Assembly: GCA_022845895.1 (NCBI GenBank)
Contig: AP025573.1
Location: forward strand, 2,204,501-2,268,500
Source: Lachnospiraceae bacterium
GTDB taxonomy: Bacteria > Bacillota > Clostridia > Lachnospirales > Lachnospiraceae
Reading direction: 5' to 3'
DNA length: 64,000 nt
The notes under the pieces were generated by a model that saw only the letters and a list, made by a program, of their open reading frames with translations, did no database searches and was not told where the DNA came from. Position numbers and translations under genes: made by a program. Below, in pieces: positions 16,203 to 26,121 of the stretch. Each line of letters opens with the position of its first letter. Position 1 is the stretch's first letter.

Positions 16203-16820
16203 ATGGAATTTAACGAAAAGCTGCAGCAGCTCAGAAAACAGAATAATATGACACAGGAACAGCTTGCAATAAAGCTGTATGTGTCAAGGACGGCAGTGTC
16301 AAAATGGGAAAGCGGGAAAGGCTGGCCGAATATCGAATCTCTGAAATGTATTTCCCGGGTCTTTTCCGTCTCTATCGATGAACTTCTATCGAGTGATGAG
16401 CTCATAACGATTGCCGAGTCGGAAAACCGTTCCGGCTTCCGAAAAATGTACCGGTATCTCTTTGGAATCATTGACGCCGCAGCAGTGGCCTTTATCGTTC
16501 TGCCGTTGTATGGACAGCCACGTGGTTCCCATATCTACGCAGTGGACCTGATGTCTTACACTGGTCAGACGAAGTATAATCTCCTGATATACTGGTCCGT
16601 ATTTCTGGCCTTTATCATACTGGGGAGCGCTGAGCTTCTGCTCACCCGCCTGGAGAAAGAGGCCGCAGCCGGTATCGTATGCCGATGTTCTGCCGTGTTG
16701 GGCGGACTGGCCGTCTGCCTTTTTGCTGCGGCTAGGGAACCCTACGTGACGGTACTCTTGTTTTTCTTCTTTGCTTCAAAGGTCTTCCTGTTGGTAAGAC
16801 AGGTGCCGGAAAAGCCCTGA
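16203..16820 (+). CDS. XRE family regulator with C-terminal membrane helices
   Basis: Counted from the ATG at 16203 (TGGAGG at good spacing), the protein has 205 residues. Residues 1-65 are a Cro/CI-type helix-turn-helix (MTQEQLAIKLYVSRTAVSKW), a form common in Clostridia. The rest holds about four hydrophobic segments, so the DNA-binding domain is probably held at the membrane. It is divergent from hydCBA, which may or may not be a target. The stop codon is part of the following terminator hairpin. The ligand or signal is unknown. Confidence 0.85.
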   Translation: MEFNEKLQQLRKQNNMTQEQLAIKLYVSRTAVSKWESGKGWPNIESLKCISRVFSVSIDELLSSDELITIAESENRSGFRKMYRYLFGIIDAAAVAFIVLPLYGQPRGSHIYAVDLMSYTGQTKYNLLIYWSVFLAFIILGSAELLLTRLEKEAAAGIVCRCSAVLGGLAVCLFAAAREPYVTVLLFFFFASKVFLLVRQVPEKP

Positions 16821-16846
16821 CACGGAACGTGTCGGGGCCCTTCTTT
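16814..16846 (+). terminator. terminator of the XRE gene
   Basis: An 11-bp stem with one wobble pair (GCCCTGACACG/CGTGTCGGGGC), a GAA loop, and CCTTCTTT after it. It overlaps the stop codon. Confidence 0.75.
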
Positions 16847-16954
16847 GATGTGACGGCCCGTTTCTTGTCCGTCACGGCATGTGTGTCCATAATGAAGATA
16901 CAGCCGCTCGGCAGCTGTAATACTACAAAAGCATGCAAAGGAGACAAGTCTATC

Positions 16955-17614
16955 ATGAAAAGAAAAAAGACAAAAATTCATCTTACCATGGCATCCATCC
17001 TCTTACTGACGTTCGCAATCTTTACCGTCCTTGTGAGAGTAGTGGATGTCAGGCCAGTGGGCCCGCAGCACACCCGTGTGGGCTTCGCCACCGTCAACCT
17101 ATATGTGTCAGAGCTTACAGGTATCAATATGCTCTGGTACGACATCACCGACTGGCTCGGTGTCGCCGTAATCGCTGCTGCTCTTGGATTTTCGTTCCTT
17201 GGTCTGTACCAGCTCGTCAAAAGAAGAAGCATCAAAAAGGTAGACCCAGGGCTTTTGCTTCTCGGCGTATTTTACATTCTGGTCATCGCTATCTATATAT
17301 TGTTCGAGTTAGTAGTTGTCAATTACAGGCCTGTCATTCTGTCTCAAAATCTGGAGCCGTCTTACCCGTCCTCCCATACGATGGCAGCCGTCTGCATCAT
17401 GGCGACGGCGATGGTGCAGTACCGGCATCTGTTGTGTGGAAAAAGGCTGCTGCTCATCCTGCTGGATATATGGAGTGTCCTCATTATCGTGGTGACGGTA
17501 GTCGGACGGCTCTTATCCGGCGTCCACTGGCTTACAGATATCGTGGGCGGCCTTCTGCTCTCTTCTGCTCTCGTCATGCTGTATATCTCCGTGCTGGAAT
17601 CTGTCAGCTCCTGA
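16955..17614 (+). CDS. PAP2 superfamily membrane phosphatase
   Basis: Counted from MKRKKTKIH at 16955 (AAAGGAG ahead), a 219-residue protein with about six membrane segments. The three PAP2 phosphatase motifs are recognisable: VVNYRP, PSSHT (PSGH-type) and GRLLSGVHWLTD. Members remove phosphate from lipid phosphates such as undecaprenyl pyrophosphate or phosphatidic acid at the membrane face. The substrate cannot be deduced. It follows the XRE gene but behind a terminator, so it may have its own promoter. The open frame extends 42 codons further upstream, without a better start. Confidence 0.88.
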   Translation: MKRKKTKIHLTMASILLLTFAIFTVLVRVVDVRPVGPQHTRVGFATVNLYVSELTGINMLWYDITDWLGVAVIAAALGFSFLGLYQLVKRRSIKKVDPGLLLLGVFYILVIAIYILFELVVVNYRPVILSQNLEPSYPSSHTMAAVCIMATAMVQYRHLLCGKRLLLILLDIWSVLIIVVTVVGRLLSGVHWLTDIVGGLLLSSALVMLYISVLESVSS

Positions 17615-17635
17615 GGCGAATAAGAATCAAATAAA

Positions 17636-17659
17636 GGCGCCCTCCTCACGGAGAGCGCC
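17636..17659 (-). terminator. rpsO terminator
   Basis: Arms GGCGCCCTCC and GGAGAGCGCC pair at 9 of 10 positions around TCAC, followed on the minus strand by TTTATTTGATTCTT. It lies between the convergent rpsO and PAP2 genes. Confidence 0.8.
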
Positions 17660-17687
17660 CTGTAAACAGCACTTCATCGAAACCCGG

Positions 17688-17954
17688 TTATTTTCTCAAT
17701 CCAAGTCTCTCAATCAAAGAACGGTATCTTGTGATATCTTTGTTCTTCAAGTAAGCAAGCAGACCTCTTCTCTGCCCTACCATCTTAAGAAGCCCTCTTC
17801 TTGAATGGTGGTCCTTAGGATTTGCTTTAAAATGATCTGTAAGATCATTGATTCTTGCCGTCAGGATGGCAATCTGTACTTCCGGAGAGCCTGTGTCTCC
17901 CTCACCTCTGCCATATTCGGCAATAATCTGTTCTTTCTGCTCTTTAGAAACCAT
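17688..17954 (-). CDS. rpsO: 30S ribosomal protein S15
   Basis: At 88 residues it has the exact usual length and a clear S15 sequence ([35 protein letters not shown]). It binds 16S rRNA early in assembly of the small subunit platform. It is monocistronic here, with its own promoter and terminator, although the standard arrangement is ribF-rpsO-pnp. The roughly 95-base leader could hold the autoregulatory S15-binding structure known in other bacteria; no specific motif was confirmed. Confidence 0.98.
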   Translation of the reverse strand: MVSKEQKEQIIAEYGRGEGDTGSPEVQIAILTARINDLTDHFKANPKDHHSRRGLLKMVGQRRGLLAYLKNKDITRYRSLIERLGLRK

Positions 17955-18048
17955 TTGTTCTTCCTCCTATATTCTATATTGCACCGCCTGGCATTAAGCA
18001 ATGGCTGGAGTCATCCAATTACCGAACACCGGCTGTTCATACCCATGT

Positions 18049-18077
18049 AGTATACCATAGAGAGACATGGAAGTAAA
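18049..18077 (-). promoter_or_regulatory. rpsO promoter
   Basis: On the minus strand TTTACT (18072-18077), a 17-base spacer, and TATACT (18049-18054). Confidence 0.75.
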
Positions 18078-18098
18078 GCCGTATTTTCTCACATGGCT

Positions 18099-19748
18099 TT
18101 AATCTTCTTCGTCATCCTCCTCATTATCTTCTGGCTCCAGGATCGCAAACGCGATATTGGTGGCATGGTCCGCCACACGTTCCAGCCCGGATATCGTATC
18201 AGAAAATATCATGCCCGCCTCCGGCGTACATTTATTCTTCGTCAGCCGCTTTACGTGGGAGCGTTGCAGCTTCTTCTCCCTGTCGTCAATCTCATCTTCC
18301 AGATCCAGTATCTCCTGCATGTGCTCCTGGTTGCGGTTCGTAAACATATCCAGCGAATATTCCAGAATCTCTACGACCATGGCAGTCATGTCGTGGAGCT
18401 GCTTTTTCGCCTTATCGCTGAATTCCACTCCGTCGGCGATACGCATCCTTGCGGAATCGACGAAATTCTCTGCATGGTCCCCGATGCGTTCGATATCGTT
18501 CACCACATGGAACAGGCCCCCGATGAGCTTGGCATCTGCAAGGGGCAGTTCTATCTCATTGACGCGCACGAGATAATCCGTAATCTTCTTGTTCAGGAAA
18601 TCAATATATTTTTCCCTGCCATATACCGTATTGATTTCTTCCTCGTTCAGGGAACAGAGGGCGTCCATACCTGTCTTGAGATTGGCGATTGCAATCTTGC
18701 CCATATGCTCTATTTCACGTATCCCGTCAACGACGGCAGTCGCCGGTGACACGATAGACCCTTCTCCGATAAACTGTAGTTCAAATCCATCCTCCGACGA
18801 CACGTCTTTCCCCGGCACGATCTTATATGTAGCTTTTACAATCCAGTTCATGAACGGGAACAGAAGGATCACTTCACATATCTTGATTAAAGTATGGGCA
18901 TTGGCTACGGCGCGGGCCGCGTTCCCTCCAGAGAGCTTAAGCAGCCCATCTGTAATCGGCGTGATGCCGATGAGCAGAACGATAAGTATGAAAGCCGAGC
19001 CGACGACATTGAACAGGAAATGTATCATGGCGGCACGCTTGGCATCTTTCTTCCCTCCAAGGCTGGCTATGAGAGCAGATACGCAGGAACCGATGTTGCA
19101 TCCGAGAATGAGGAACGGACAGATGGCAAAAGCCAGCAGCCCCTGGGATGCCATCAGGATGACGATACCTACCGTGGCCGAAGAGCTCTGCAGGATCGCC
19201 GTGATGACAAAGCCTGTCAGAATCGCAGCGAACGGGTTCCTGAGCGATTTCAACAGTTCTACGATGTGAGGGGATTCCCGCAGGGAAGACATGGCATCTC
19301 CCATGATGCTCAGCCCCATAAAAAGGATACCAAATCCCAGTATCACTTCTCCTGCCCGCTTTATATTCAGCTTCTTGCAGAACATCACCATGATGACGCC
19401 GATGATGACAAACAGCGGAGCGATGTCGGACAGGTTGAAGGCAATCAGCTGTCCTGTGACCGTCGTACCGATGTTGGCGCCAAGGATGACTCCTGAAGCC
19501 TGAAGCAGGTTCATAAGTCCCGAATTGACGAAGCTTACTACCATGACCGTCGTCGCGCTGGACGATTGTACGACTGCCGTAAACAGAATGCCGACCAGCA
19601 TCCCGACAAGCCTGTTCTTCGTAAAGAATTCCAGGATTCCTCTCATCTTAGCTCCCGCTGCTTTCTCAAGACCCTCGCTCATGAGCTTCATTCCGAAGAG
19701 GAACAGTCCAAGCCCCCCAAGCAGTAAGAAAAACGTTGTTATACTCAT
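18099..19748 (-). CDS. Na/Pi cotransporter family protein with PhoU-like domain
   Basis: A 549-residue protein with two Na/Pi-symporter repeats in the membrane part (about residues 1-310), each with the hallmark QSSSATT or QSSSATV motif. A cytoplasmic four-helix PhoU-like domain follows (about 345-530), and the C terminus is very acidic. Family members move phosphate with sodium, in bacteria mostly outward under high phosphate. Some affect c-di-AMP or envelope traits. It is placed between ribF and rpsO, 17 bases upstream of the ribF stop side, an insertion into an otherwise conserved translation gene order. Confidence 0.92.
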   Translation of the reverse strand: MSITTFFLLLGGLGLFLFGMKLMSEGLEKAAGAKMRGILEFFTKNRLVGMLVGILFTAVVQSSSATTVMVVSFVNSGLMNLLQASGVILGANIGTTVTGQLIAFNLSDIAPLFVIIGVIMVMFCKKLNIKRAGEVILGFGILFMGLSIMGDAMSSLRESPHIVELLKSLRNPFAAILTGFVITAILQSSSATVGIVILMASQGLLAFAICPFLILGCNIGSCVSALIASLGGKKDAKRAAMIHFLFNVVGSAFILIVLLIGITPITDGLLKLSGGNAARAVANAHTLIKICEVILLFPFMNWIVKATYKIVPGKDVSSEDGFELQFIGEGSIVSPATAVVDGIREIEHMGKIAIANLKTGMDALCSLNEEEINTVYGREKYIDFLNKKITDYLVRVNEIELPLADAKLIGGLFHVVNDIERIGDHAENFVDSARMRIADGVEFSDKAKKQLHDMTAMVVEILEYSLDMFTNRNQEHMQEILDLEDEIDDREKKLQRSHVKRLTKNKCTPEAGMIFSDTISGLERVADHATNIAFAILEPEDNEEDDEED

Positions 19749-19765
19749 TTGTATTCTCCTCTAAA

Positions 19766-20698
19766 CTAATCCACGGCCGTTATCCCAAAATACCTTCTTC
19801 CAAAGGCAATATCCCGGACCACGCATTCCTTCATCTCTTCCACATCTGCAAATTTCTGCTCCGGCCTGCAGAACTCAAGCAGTTCGATCTTCACTTCTTT
19901 GCCGTACGCATCACCGGAATAGTCAAAGAGATAGCTTTCTACGAGCATACGGTTCTCATCAGAGACGGTCGGCTTAATGCCGATATTGGCTATGCCCTCG
20001 TACCAGGTTCCGTCCACCTGTACCCGGTTCAGATATACGCCGTTTGGCGGCATGGCCTTTCCTACAGCGGGAGCGACATTGAACGTAGGAAATCCCAGTG
20101 TCCGTCCAAGCTTCCTGCCATGTTCTACAACACCCTGCAGTCCGTAAGGATATCCGAGCAGTTCCCGTGCAATCGGCATATTCCCCTTTTTTAACAGCTG
20201 TCTTATATACGTGCTGCTTATGACATGTCCTTCCCGCCGTTCCTTCTCAACGACGATGAGCTCATAATCGTATTTCCGGGCATATGCCTGGAGCATGTGG
20301 ATATCCCCGCGCTTTTTGTGTCCGAAGTGAAAATCCGTTCCCACGACCACATAAGCGGCGCGGAATCTCTTCTGGATTACCTTTTCAATGAATGCCTCCG
20401 CCTCCATCTGGCTGAACGCTTCTGTAAACGGGCAGTCTACCAGAACGTCTACTTCTCCATCCAGGCGGCTTCTTCTCTCGTCCTTTGTCATCAGGACTTC
20501 CAGTCCGATTCCCTTCTTCTTATATAAAACACTCATGTCGAAGGCACATACGATGCTTTTTATATCGTCCTGTCTTCCATATTCTTTCACCATATCTATC
20601 AGCTTCTTATGCCCCAGGTGCAGCCCGTCGAACTTTCCAAGCGTCACCGCACTGCGGCCGTCCGCATGATATGCTTCCAGACCTTTTATATACTGCAT
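19766..20698 (-). CDS. ribF: bifunctional riboflavin kinase / FAD synthetase
   Basis: From the preferred ATG at 20698 (GAGG seven bases ahead) the protein has 310 residues. The N-terminal FAD synthetase domain has VTLGKFDGLHLGHKKL (HxGH nucleotidyltransferase motif), and the C-terminal riboflavin kinase domain has GRTLGFPTFNV and the PPNGVY stretch. It makes FMN and then FAD in the cytoplasm. It follows truB by ten bases in the infB operon order. An alternative ATG ten codons earlier would overlap truB and lacks a ribosome site. Confidence 0.96.
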   Translation of the reverse strand: MQYIKGLEAYHADGRSAVTLGKFDGLHLGHKKLIDMVKEYGRQDDIKSIVCAFDMSVLYKKKGIGLEVLMTKDERRSRLDGEVDVLVDCPFTEAFSQMEAEAFIEKVIQKRFRAAYVVVGTDFHFGHKKRGDIHMLQAYARKYDYELIVVEKERREGHVISSTYIRQLLKKGNMPIARELLGYPYGLQGVVEHGRKLGRTLGFPTFNVAPAVGKAMPPNGVYLNRVQVDGTWYEGIANIGIKPTVSDENRMLVESYLFDYSGDAYGKEVKIELLEFCRPEQKFADVEEMKECVVRDIAFGRRYFGITAVD

Positions 20699-20708
20699 AG
20701 CTTTTCCT

Positions 20709-21626
20709 CTATCTACTGTTTCTGTCAAAAAACATCTTTTTTACTTTGAACTTATCTTCTGCCATCCGGTATTCATAGACGCCAATAAAATGTCCCTCCC
20801 TGTCATAGACCCTGACATTCTCGCCGTCCTCAAAACAATCTGCCTTCTTTGATGCCTGTCTGCCCGGAAATGCATTTCCATTGTATGCAAGAGGTTCCTG
20901 TTCCTGATCGGCCACGACCTTCCTGTAATCTGAAAACATCTCGTCCACCGGCACGATGGCATCGGAAAGTGTTCCGTCATCCTTCATCTTCTCCACTTCG
21001 GACAGGCGGATGCTGCCATCTATCTGGAAACGTCCCACCTGCGTACGGGTCAGCTGTTCCATACAGCCTCCGCAGCCAAGGCTCTGCCCGATATCATGGC
21101 AGAGGGTACGGATGTACGTTCCTTTTGAACAGCGTATCTCCATCTTTACCCTCGGTAGCTGCATATCAAGAATGCTGATATGATGGATACGGACCTTCCT
21201 CGCCTTCCGTTCTACAACCTTCCCTTCTCTTGCCAGTTCGTACAGCTTCCTTCCACCTATTTTCACTGCTGAATACATAGGTGGTATCTGTGCATATTCA
21301 CCGGTAAATCTAAGAACAGCCTCCTGTACCGCTTCCTCTGTCAGATGTGACGTACTCCGTTTCCTTACGATATCGCCGGAAGTATCCTGTGTGTCTGTTT
21401 CCATCCCAAGCAGCAGCACCGCTTCATATGTCTTGTCATTATCCGTGAGCATATCGCAGAGGCGGGTTGCCTTGCCAAGGCACACGGGAAGAACGCCCTC
21501 CGCATCCGGATCAAGCGTTCCTGTATGTCCTATCTTCTTTTGTTTCAGGATTCCTCTTAGTCTGGCTACTACGTCGTGTGAAGTGAAGCCTTTCTCCTTA
21601 TACACATTGATTACTCCGTGTATCAT
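20709..21626 (-). CDS. truB: tRNA pseudouridine(55) synthase
   Basis: A 305-residue enzyme that forms pseudouridine 55 in the tRNA T-loop. It starts with INVYKEKGFTSHDVVAR, and has the catalytic-aspartate motif GHTGTLDPDAEGVLPVC. A C-terminal PUA-like extension ends the protein. GGAGG precedes the ATG. It lies between nrnA and ribF in the usual Firmicutes order. Confidence 0.97.
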   Translation of the reverse strand: MIHGVINVYKEKGFTSHDVVARLRGILKQKKIGHTGTLDPDAEGVLPVCLGKATRLCDMLTDNDKTYEAVLLLGMETDTQDTSGDIVRKRSTSHLTEEAVQEAVLRFTGEYAQIPPMYSAVKIGGRKLYELAREGKVVERKARKVRIHHISILDMQLPRVKMEIRCSKGTYIRTLCHDIGQSLGCGGCMEQLTRTQVGRFQIDGSIRLSEVEKMKDDGTLSDAIVPVDEMFSDYRKVVADQEQEPLAYNGNAFPGRQASKKADCFEDGENVRVYDREGHFIGVYEYRMAEDKFKVKKMFFDRNSR

Positions 21627-21656
21627 ATATTTACTGACCCCTCCATTGCTGTGCCT

Positions 21657-22598
21657 CTACAGTTGCAGCGCAATCTGTCTTATCACGTTGTTCATCACGT
21701 CATGGGGTGTACCTGCCATGCTGAAGCCGGCTGCCTTCTTATGGCCGCCCCCTCCAAAATACTGGGCAATTCTGCTCACATCGACCGTGTCTTTGGAGCG
21801 GAGGCTGACCTTGCAGACATTCGGCTCCAGCTCATACATGAACAGAGCCGTCTCTACCCCTTTCGTAACCCTCAGCTGACTCACGATGCCGTCCAGGTCT
21901 TTGGCATCCACGCCATAGAACTCCATCTGCTGTTTTGTAATATATGACGCGATACACCGGCCTTCTAAGAGCAGGATGCTCTCAAGAAGCGCACGGCCAA
22001 GCACCTGGTTCTGGGCATACGTCTTTTCATAAAACGTATCTTCAATAATCTTCGGGCCGTCGATCCCTTTCCTCAGAAGATCCGCGGCAGCCTCGAAGGT
22101 GGCCGGCGATGCGCAGGAATACTGGAACACTCCCGTATCATGCACGATGCCAAGGTAGAGCGCCTCCGCTACCTGCTTAGATATCCTGTCTTTGTCGATA
22201 AGATTATATATCAGCTCTGATGTGGAGCTGGCATCGGGGTATATATAATTTACATCTGCAAATTCACGGTTGCTCACATGATGGTCTACGCAGAACGTCC
22301 TTTTGGCGGATTGGAACAAAGGCAGTGAAAAGCCAAGCCTGTCCTCATCCCCGCAGTCGAGGCAGATGAAAAGGTCATATACCTTTTTGTCCACAATCTC
22401 ATGCCGGATATCCTTTGTCGCCTCTATAAACTTGTGTACATCAGGGATGTCCTCCAGATATACATCCACCTCTTTATCCACATATATTTCCCGGATATAC
22501 TGGTAAAGCCCCATACAGGAGCCTACACAATCTCCGTCAGGCCGTACGTGACCGCCGATTGCGATAGAATCTGCCTGAGCCAATAACTTATTCAGCAT
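21657..22598 (-). CDS. nrnA: DHH-family oligoribonuclease / pAp phosphatase
   Basis: This protein has 313 residues from the ATG at 22598, where AAAGGA lies eight bases ahead; an ATG three codons earlier is possible. The DHH metal site is seen as GGHVRPDGDCVGS, the DCGD stretch and DHHVSNREF. The DHHA1 domain has GGGGHKKAAGF near the end. The enzyme removes the last nucleotides of nano-RNA and pAp. It overlaps the rbfA end by a few bases and belongs to the infB operon. Confidence 0.94.
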   Translation of the reverse strand: MLNKLLAQADSIAIGGHVRPDGDCVGSCMGLYQYIREIYVDKEVDVYLEDIPDVHKFIEATKDIRHEIVDKKVYDLFICLDCGDEDRLGFSLPLFQSAKRTFCVDHHVSNREFADVNYIYPDASSTSELIYNLIDKDRISKQVAEALYLGIVHDTGVFQYSCASPATFEAAADLLRKGIDGPKIIEDTFYEKTYAQNQVLGRALLESILLLEGRCIASYITKQQMEFYGVDAKDLDGIVSQLRVTKGVETALFMYELEPNVCKVSLRSKDTVDVSRIAQYFGGGGHKKAAGFSMAGTPHDVMNNVIRQIALQL

Positions 22599-22968
22599 CT
22601 GTCTCATCCTTTACTGTTGTTTTTGTCACTTCATCAATCTTCTTCGACATGTTTACTCCATACTCTATCGACTGGTCAAGGATAAATCTTATCTCAGGAG
22701 TATTGCGCATGTTGAGAGTCCTCGCCAGTTCCCTGCGTATATATCCCTCTGCGCTCTGCAGCCCTTTTATCGTCTCCTTCTGAGCCTCTTCATCTCCAAG
22801 GACGCTGATATATGCCTTGCACGTCTTCAGGTCAGGAGCGACTTCAGCCGCTACCACAGAGGTCCAGGGCGCCACTCTTGGATCTTTGATGCCGCCCCTT
22901 ATGATACTGCTCAGTTCCCTCTGTACTTCTGTATTAACCCTTGTATTCTTGATACTTCTTTTTTTCAT
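22588..22968 (-). CDS. rbfA: ribosome-binding factor A
   Basis: A 126-residue KH-like fold protein that helps mature the 30S subunit. Sequence marks include NTEVQRELSSIIRGGIKDPR and a VSVLGD-like strand (AYISVLGDEE). It lies after infB, as usual, and the next gene (nrnA) begins at its 3' end. AGAGGAG precedes the ATG. Confidence 0.96.
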   Translation of the reverse strand: MKKRSIKNTRVNTEVQRELSSIIRGGIKDPRVAPWTSVVAAEVAPDLKTCKAYISVLGDEEAQKETIKGLQSAEGYIRRELARTLNMRNTPEIRFILDQSIEYGVNMSKKIDEVTKTTVKDETDAE

Positions 22969-23002
22969 TATTTACTCCTCTTTTCCAGAGCAGTCCCACG
23001 CA

Positions 23003-25783
23003 TTATCTCGGTATTTCAACCATCTTGAAGGATTCTACCAGATCCCCTTCTTTGATATCATTGAAATTCTGGAATACAAATCCGCATTCATATCCTGCTC
23101 TTACTTCTTTCACATCGTCTTTAAAACGTTTCAGAGATGCAAGAGGCCCGTCAAAGATGACGATTCCGTCTCTTGTGATTCTTACGGAACAGTCGCGTTC
23201 GAACGTACCGTCCAGAACATAAGAACCGGCTATTGTTCCGACTCCGGATGCCTTGAACGTCTGTCGGACTTCGGCATGGCCGAGCACCTTTTCTTCGAAT
23301 ACCGGATCCAGCAGCCCCTTCATCGCCGCCTCTACATCTTCTATCGCATTGTAAATGACACGGTAGAGCCTCAGGTCTACACCTTCCCGTTCTGCCGTCT
23401 CTTTGGCTGTCGCGTCCGGACGTACGTTAAACCCGATGATGATTGCATTTGACGCGGACGCAAGGCTTACGTCAGATTCATTGATCGCACCTACGCCGCC
23501 ATGGATTATCTTTACAACCACTTCATCATTCGAAAGCTTCAGAAGGCTTTGCTTCAACGCTTCCACGGATCCCTGGACGTCCGCCTTAACCACGATGCCA
23601 AGTTCCTTCAAGTTGCCTTCCTTAATCTGCGTGAACAGATCATCCAGCGACAGCTTTGCCTTTGTCTCGTCAAGCAGCTTCACCTTGCCCTGTGAGATGA
23701 ATGTCTCCGCAAAGCTTCTTGCTTCTTTATCATTCGCGCAGCCTACGAATACTTCTCCGGCATTCGGCACATCATTCAGGCCGAGAATTTCTACCGGCAC
23801 GGACGGGCCTGCCTCTTTGACACGTCTGCCCTTGTCATCCATCATGGCACGCACTTTTCCATAGGCACAGCCGGCTGCGATAGAGTCTCCTACATGAAGC
23901 GTTCCCTTCTGTACGAGTACTGTTGCCACCGGACCTTTGCCTTTGTCGAGTTCCGCCTCGATGATGAGCCCTCTGGCACGTTTGTTCGCATTCGCTTTCA
24001 GCTCCATGACTTCTGCCGTGAGGATGATCATCTCCATCAGCTCCGCAATTCCTTCACCTGACTTCGCAGATACCGGCACGAATACCGTGCTTCCGCCCCA
24101 GTCCTCCGGAATCAGCTCATATTCAGCCAGTTCCTGTTTTACCCTGTCTATGTTAGCACTCGGCTTATCTATCTTGTTGACCGCCACCACGATCTCGATG
24201 CCGGCAGCCTTGGCATGGTTGATGGCCTCCACTGTCTGCGGCATCACACCGTCATCAGCCGCGACCACGAGAATCGCGATATCTGTAGAGCTGGCGCCAC
24301 GCATACGCATAGCCGTAAATGCCTCATGTCCCGGCGTGTCAAGGAACGTGATACGTTCTCCGTTAACCTCTACGACATAAGCCCCGATATGCTGCGTGAT
24401 TCCTCCTGCCTCACGGTCTATTACATTGGTATGCCTTATGGCGTCCAGAAGGGACGTCTTGCCATGGTCGACATGGCCCATGACACATACGACCGGCGGA
24501 CGTTTCTTCATCTTCTTCTCATCTTCGTCTTCCTCTTTCAGAAGCTCTTCGATTACATCAATCTGCTCTTCTTTTTCACAGAGTACATCAAACTCCAGCG
24601 CAATCTCTTCCGCAGTAGCGTAATCGATTTCCTGATTCACCGTGACTATCTTTCCCTGGAGGAACAGCTTTTTCACGATGACGGAAGGAACAATCTTCAT
24701 CTTATCAGCCAGCTCTTTGATCGTAAGAACTTCCGGAATAATGATTGCCTTGATTTCTTCCTCCACCTTCACTACTTTCTGCTGTGGCTTCTGGATATCT
24801 TTCTTGATATCGGTCTTCTGCTTCTTGCCTTTATTTCTGTCGTCCTCGTTACGGCGGTAGTCTTTCTTCTTATAATCGTCTTTTCCCTTGCCCTTGCTGC
24901 GCTGCGGCTTCTGTCCTTCCAGTGCCGGAGAAGGACTGGATGTGTTCTTCTTATCGCCAGGACGGTCGTATCTCTCACCCGGTCTTCTGCTCTGGTTCCT
25001 GTCATTTTGATAAGCCGGCCTGTCACCACCCTGAGGGCGTCCTGTTCTGCTGCCCTGCGGCCTTCCATTTTGCGGACGGCCATTCTGTGGTCTGCTGCCC
25101 TGGCGTTCGCCACGACCGTTATTCCTGTCTGTTCCCTGTGACGGGCGGGAACCCTGGGGCCTGTCGTAATTCTGTGACGGACGGCTGCCCTGCGGTCTGT
25201 CCTGTCCCTGTGTCGGACGGGAACCCTGGGGCCTGTCGTGAGACTGCTGCGGGCGGGAACCCTGGGGTCTGTCGTGAGACTGTGGCGGACGCGCGTTCTG
25301 CGGCCTGTCTTGCCCCTGTGTCGGACGTGTGCCCTGTGGTCTGTCCTGGCTCTGTACCGGACGTGCGCCCTGTGGTCTGTCCTGGCTCTGTACCGGACGT
25401 GCACCCTGGGGTCTGTCCTGTCCCTGTGCCGGACGTGCACCTTGCTGCTTCGCCGGACGTCCATTGTTCACCTGCATCGGCCTTCCCTGGGGCTGTTGTC
25501 CTTGCTGCCCTTGTCTTCCGCCCTGCCGGTTTCCATGTCTGGCGGCATTCTGCGTGTTCTGCGGACGGAACACATGCACGATGTTTTTCTTTTTCGGCGC
25601 GGCTGCCTCTTTCTCCTGCGGCTCCGCCTTGCCCATACCCTTTTTCACCATATCCGCGTCTGTATCCTCCAGCGTGCTCATATGGCTCTTAACTTCTATA
25701 TTTTTCTTGCCCAGGAACTCGATGATATCCTTACTGTGGACATCAAGTTCCTTTGCTAATTCATACACTTTGATTTTTGACAT
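23003..25783 (-). CDS. infB: translation initiation factor IF-2
   Basis: A 926-residue GTPase that places initiator tRNA on the 30S subunit. Order: an IF2_N domain (1-55), a long Pro/Gln/Arg/Gly repeat region (about 85-270), a Lys-rich stretch, a second IF2_N domain (about 345-400), the G domain with [23 protein letters not shown] and NKID, and the C-terminal beta-barrel domains. The repeat region is made of roughly 12-residue units ([16 protein letters not shown]), unusually regular. It follows ylxQ, with AAAGGAGG at the start. Confidence 0.98.
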   Translation of the reverse strand: MSKIKVYELAKELDVHSKDIIEFLGKKNIEVKSHMSTLEDTDADMVKKGMGKAEPQEKEAAAPKKKNIVHVFRPQNTQNAARHGNRQGGRQGQQGQQPQGRPMQVNNGRPAKQQGARPAQGQDRPQGARPVQSQDRPQGARPVQSQDRPQGTRPTQGQDRPQNARPPQSHDRPQGSRPQQSHDRPQGSRPTQGQDRPQGSRPSQNYDRPQGSRPSQGTDRNNGRGERQGSRPQNGRPQNGRPQGSRTGRPQGGDRPAYQNDRNQSRRPGERYDRPGDKKNTSSPSPALEGQKPQRSKGKGKDDYKKKDYRRNEDDRNKGKKQKTDIKKDIQKPQQKVVKVEEEIKAIIIPEVLTIKELADKMKIVPSVIVKKLFLQGKIVTVNQEIDYATAEEIALEFDVLCEKEEQIDVIEELLKEEDEDEKKMKKRPPVVCVMGHVDHGKTSLLDAIRHTNVIDREAGGITQHIGAYVVEVNGERITFLDTPGHEAFTAMRMRGASSTDIAILVVAADDGVMPQTVEAINHAKAAGIEIVVAVNKIDKPSANIDRVKQELAEYELIPEDWGGSTVFVPVSAKSGEGIAELMEMIILTAEVMELKANANKRARGLIIEAELDKGKGPVATVLVQKGTLHVGDSIAAGCAYGKVRAMMDDKGRRVKEAGPSVPVEILGLNDVPNAGEVFVGCANDKEARSFAETFISQGKVKLLDETKAKLSLDDLFTQIKEGNLKELGIVVKADVQGSVEALKQSLLKLSNDEVVVKIIHGGVGAINESDVSLASASNAIIIGFNVRPDATAKETAEREGVDLRLYRVIYNAIEDVEAAMKGLLDPVFEEKVLGHAEVRQTFKASGVGTIAGSYVLDGTFERDCSVRITRDGIVIFDGPLASLKRFKDDVKEVRAGYECGFVFQNFNDIKEGDLVESFKMVEIPR
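25130..25440 (-). repeat. 36-bp tandem repeats inside infB
   Basis: A 36-base period runs through the IF-2 linker coding region, with 12-residue units. The units at 25331-25366 and 25367-25402 are identical. The unit at 25403-25438 and those to the left differ at a few bases. All keep the reading frame, so copy number can change without breaking IF-2. Confidence 0.85.
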
Positions 25784-25797
25784 ACTAACTACCTCCT

Positions 25798-26121
25798 TTA
25801 TGCAATCGTATTATCTTCTGTATCCATATGTTTTCTGATCCCTTTTGCAAATCCCTCGTCAAGTACCGCAAGAGATGCCCGGAATTCTTTTCCCATTGCA
25901 TGCCCCAAGGTATCTTTATCTTTATAAAAATAGATTGGCACTTTATAAAAGTCACACATGTTCTGAAATTTTTTCTTCGTGTTATCAGATGCATCCCCTG
26001 CCACGATCACCAGCGCGGCTCTCCCTGACTTTACTTCCTTCTCCGTACAGAATTCACCGCTTGCCGTCTTGCCGGCTTTCGTGGCGATGCCTATCAGAGA
26101 CAATATCTTATTCTGGCCCAA
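25798..26121 (-). CDS. L7Ae/L30e/S12e/Gadd45-family RNA-binding protein (YlxQ)
   Basis: The most likely start is the TTG at 26121 (AAGGAG about ten bases ahead), giving 107 residues beginning [18 protein letters not shown], the normal N terminus of YlxQ proteins. The frame is open upstream to 26292 but that part reads through ylxR and is not conserved-looking. The L7Ae fold binds K-turn RNA. It overlaps ylxR by 14 bases and stands between ylxR and infB, as in most Firmicutes. Confidence 0.88.
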   Translation of the reverse strand: MGQNKILSLIGIATKAGKTASGEFCTEKEVKSGRAALVIVAGDASDNTKKKFQNMCDFYKVPIYFYKDKDTLGHAMGKEFRASLAVLDEGFAKGIRKHMDTEDNTIA

